Below are positions 62,962 to 64,000 of a DNA stretch of 64,000 nucleotides, piece by piece. Source of the DNA: Buttiauxella brennerae ATCC 51605 (GTDB lineage Bacteria > Pseudomonadota > Gammaproteobacteria > Enterobacterales > Enterobacteriaceae). The stretch spans positions 1 to 64,000 of the forward strand of contig NZ_LXER01000032.1 of assembly GCF_001654925.1 (NCBI RefSeq), given 5' to 3'. Every line of letters starts with the position of its first letter. Positions within the stretch are counted from its first letter, which is position 1. The position numbers and the translations under genes were made by a program. The notes under the pieces are model-generated. The model saw only the letters and a list, made by a program, of their open reading frames with translations, had not been told where the DNA came from and ran no database searches.

Positions 62962-63306
62962 ATGAATAACATGATTAAAATTGACGGCCACACCGCCATT
63001 GTTAGCTTCGACCCAGACATTGAAATGTTTCGCGGCGAGTTCGTTGGCTTAAACGGCGGTGCAGATTTTTACGCCTACAGTGTGCAGGAATTGAAAACAG
63101 AGGGAGCCGAATCTCTGAAATTCTTTCTTGATACATGTCGTGCAAAAAACATTGAGCCTTATAAATCATACAGCGGGAAGATTTCTGCACGTCTAACACC
63201 TGAAGACCATGCAGCTCTTGAACGTATCGCGCTGGCATGCGGCGAGAGTATTAATCAGTTACTCAATCAGGGCGCAAAATTAATCATTAAGCAACATGAT
63301 GCGTGA
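62962..63306 (+). CDS. Orphan HicB-family antitoxin-like protein
   Basis: The N-terminal half has the HicB partial RNase H-like fold (HTAIVSFDPDIEMFRGEFVG, then LNGGADFYAYSV) and the C-terminal half a ribbon-helix-helix segment (KISARLTPEDHAALERIALA, then CGESINQLLNQGAK). The start at 62962 (MNNMIKIDGH) fits the family; an ATG 17 codons upstream adds unrelated residues. No hicA-like gene (about 60 codons, with a catalytic His) is visible on either side, so it may be a free-standing regulator or a leftover antitoxin. Confidence 0.82.
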   Translation: MNNMIKIDGHTAIVSFDPDIEMFRGEFVGLNGGADFYAYSVQELKTEGAESLKFFLDTCRAKNIEPYKSYSGKISARLTPEDHAALERIALACGESINQLLNQGAKLIIKQHDA

Positions 63307-63369
63307 TTAGCAGGGCCAGCAATTAATCAGGTTTTGTAGCGCGGATTCGCTTGCGACATCCGCCATTTT

Positions 63370-63480
63370 TTAAAGCAACGCCTTCATCCACACGTCCCCT
63401 GCATGCTCTTCTTTGTCACTCCAGCATGTGAGATACTGCGCCAATATTATTTCCGCCGCATAAGCAAAAGAATCAGTCCG
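63370..63480 (-). pseudogene. Possible gene remnant (C-terminal fragment)
   Basis: Read on the minus strand from 63480 down to the TAA at 63370-63372, 36 codons are open and look protein-like (TDSFAYAAEIILAQYL, then TCWSDKEEHAGDVWMKALL). An in-frame stop lies directly upstream at 63481-63483 and there is no credible start, so this may be the decayed end of a lost gene. The fragment is too short to identify. Confidence 0.3.
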
Positions 63481-63512
63481 TTAGACTTACCTGGCGTAAA
63501 CGAAATAAAACA

Positions 63513-63541
63513 AGGGGTTACGTGATGCGTAGCCCTTTTTT
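63513..63541 (+). terminator. Intrinsic terminator
   Basis: AGGG-GT-TACG pairs with CGTA-G-CCCT around a TGATG loop and is followed by a T run. It lies about 210 bases after the HicB-like gene and 40 bases before the next ORF, so it either ends the preceding transcript or is a leader terminator of the next gene. A second hairpin, GCCTG / CAGGC, follows at 63545-63560. Confidence 0.7.
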
Positions 63542-63579
63542 AATGCCTGATAAAGCAGGCAGCAATTGAAGAGGTTTTT

Positions 63580-63939
63580 ATGAATTGGGATGTGTTGAAG
63601 TGGTTGATTGGCATCTACTTTGGCTGTTTTTTTGGTCTTCTCAAAGTGGCCTACTCAGACCCCAAATTTTATCTTGAGTATATTGATAAAAAGCTCACCT
63701 GGTTCTGTTACACCTGCATGATAGCGTTCAGCGCCTTCTGGTACGGGCTATACGCTTGCAGAAGCTACACGGTAGATAACATCGACCTCATTTCAGAACA
63801 GCTGACTCATTTAGACAAAGAATATAACTACGTCACTTCATACCTTCTGGTGCTGATTATTACATCCTGTTTATCCTTTGCTGCCAGCATTTTGTTTATT
63901 GATGTCGCACGCAGGAAACAAGCGCATTTGGCTTCTTAA
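63580..63939 (+). CDS. Small three-helix membrane protein, unknown
   Basis: 119 residues with three predicted transmembrane helices: about 6-25 (LKWLIGIYFGCFFGLLKVAY), 40-60 (TWFCYTCMIAFSAFWYGLYA) and 86-108 (YLLVLIITSCLSFAASILFI), and a short basic tail. The loop between helices 2 and 3 is acidic. GAGG precedes the ATG by about 6 bases. It stands alone between two terminators. I do not recognise a family; superinfection-exclusion or immunity-type proteins have similar form but there is no direct evidence. Confidence 0.65.
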   Translation: MNWDVLKWLIGIYFGCFFGLLKVAYSDPKFYLEYIDKKLTWFCYTCMIAFSAFWYGLYACRSYTVDNIDLISEQLTHLDKEYNYVTSYLLVLIITSCLSFAASILFIDVARRKQAHLAS

Positions 63940-63967
63940 GCCTCGCTAACACTCTGAACACGTTGAA

Positions 63968-64000
63968 AGCCCACATGGTAAAACTATGTGGGCTTTTTTT
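63968..64000 (+). terminator. Strong intrinsic terminator after the membrane-protein gene
   Basis: AGCCCACAT and ATGTGGGCT form a perfect 9-bp stem with a 9-base loop, followed by a run of at least seven Ts reaching the window end. Confidence 0.93.

Overview
The window is backbone chromosome of a gammaproteobacterium of the family Enterobacteriaceae that is close to, but not, Escherichia coli. Nearly every gene has a same-length E. coli counterpart in familiar order (trpS-gph-rpe-dam-damX-aroB-aroK-hofQPONM | mrcA | nudE | igaA-yrfG-hslR-hslO | pckA | envZ-ompR | greB-tex | feoABC | bioH | gntX-nfuA | malQP | malT | glpD | glpEGR | glgBXCAP | asd | yhgN). Several E. coli K-12 neighbours are absent (yhgE, gntT, rtcBAR, gntUKR), the glp block is inverted, and yhgN is followed directly by yicI-yicJ-selC. 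Genus cannot be fixed from sequence alone; a Buttiauxella/Kluyvera/Enterobacter-like organism is plausible (inference).

Layout. 1-6.5 kb: the aroKB-damX-dam-rpe-gph-trpS cluster on the minus strand (shikimate pathway, Dam methylation, cell division, pentose phosphate, tRNA charging). 6.8-10.2 kb: hofMNOPQ, a type IV pilus/DNA-uptake assembly operon, divergent from mrcA (PBP1a). 13-23 kb: envelope-stress and redox genes (igaA, hslR, hslO), pckA and the EnvZ/OmpR pair, then greB, tex and the Feo ferrous iron transporter. 29-31 kb: bioH, gntX, nfuA. 31-52 kb: carbohydrate storage and use: the maltose regulon (malQ, malP, MalT), glycerol-3-phosphate genes (glpD, glpEGR) and the complete glycogen operon glgBXCAP. 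52.8-58.5 kb: asd, yhgN, and the alpha-xyloside pair yicJ-yicI.

At 58750-58844 lies selC (tRNA-Sec), a classic island insertion site. The DNA immediately after it becomes strikingly AT-rich and carries a two-gene SIR2-like/HerA ATPase pair (a known antiphage architecture, also called Nezha), followed by small accessory genes: a ribbon-helix-helix protein, an unknown 176-residue protein with a highly structured leader, an orphan HicB-type antitoxin, a gene remnant, and a three-helix membrane protein. No integrase and no copy of the selC 3' end occurs before the window ends, so the island, if it is one, continues beyond it.

Intergenic DNA is rich in dispersed palindromes: four full ERIC elements all in one orientation, one internally deleted ERIC-like element inside the hslR-hslO operon, REP/BIME pairs, and a roughly 70-bp palindromic family. 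They sit mainly between convergent genes. Two copies of the 70-bp family bracket the inverted glp block.
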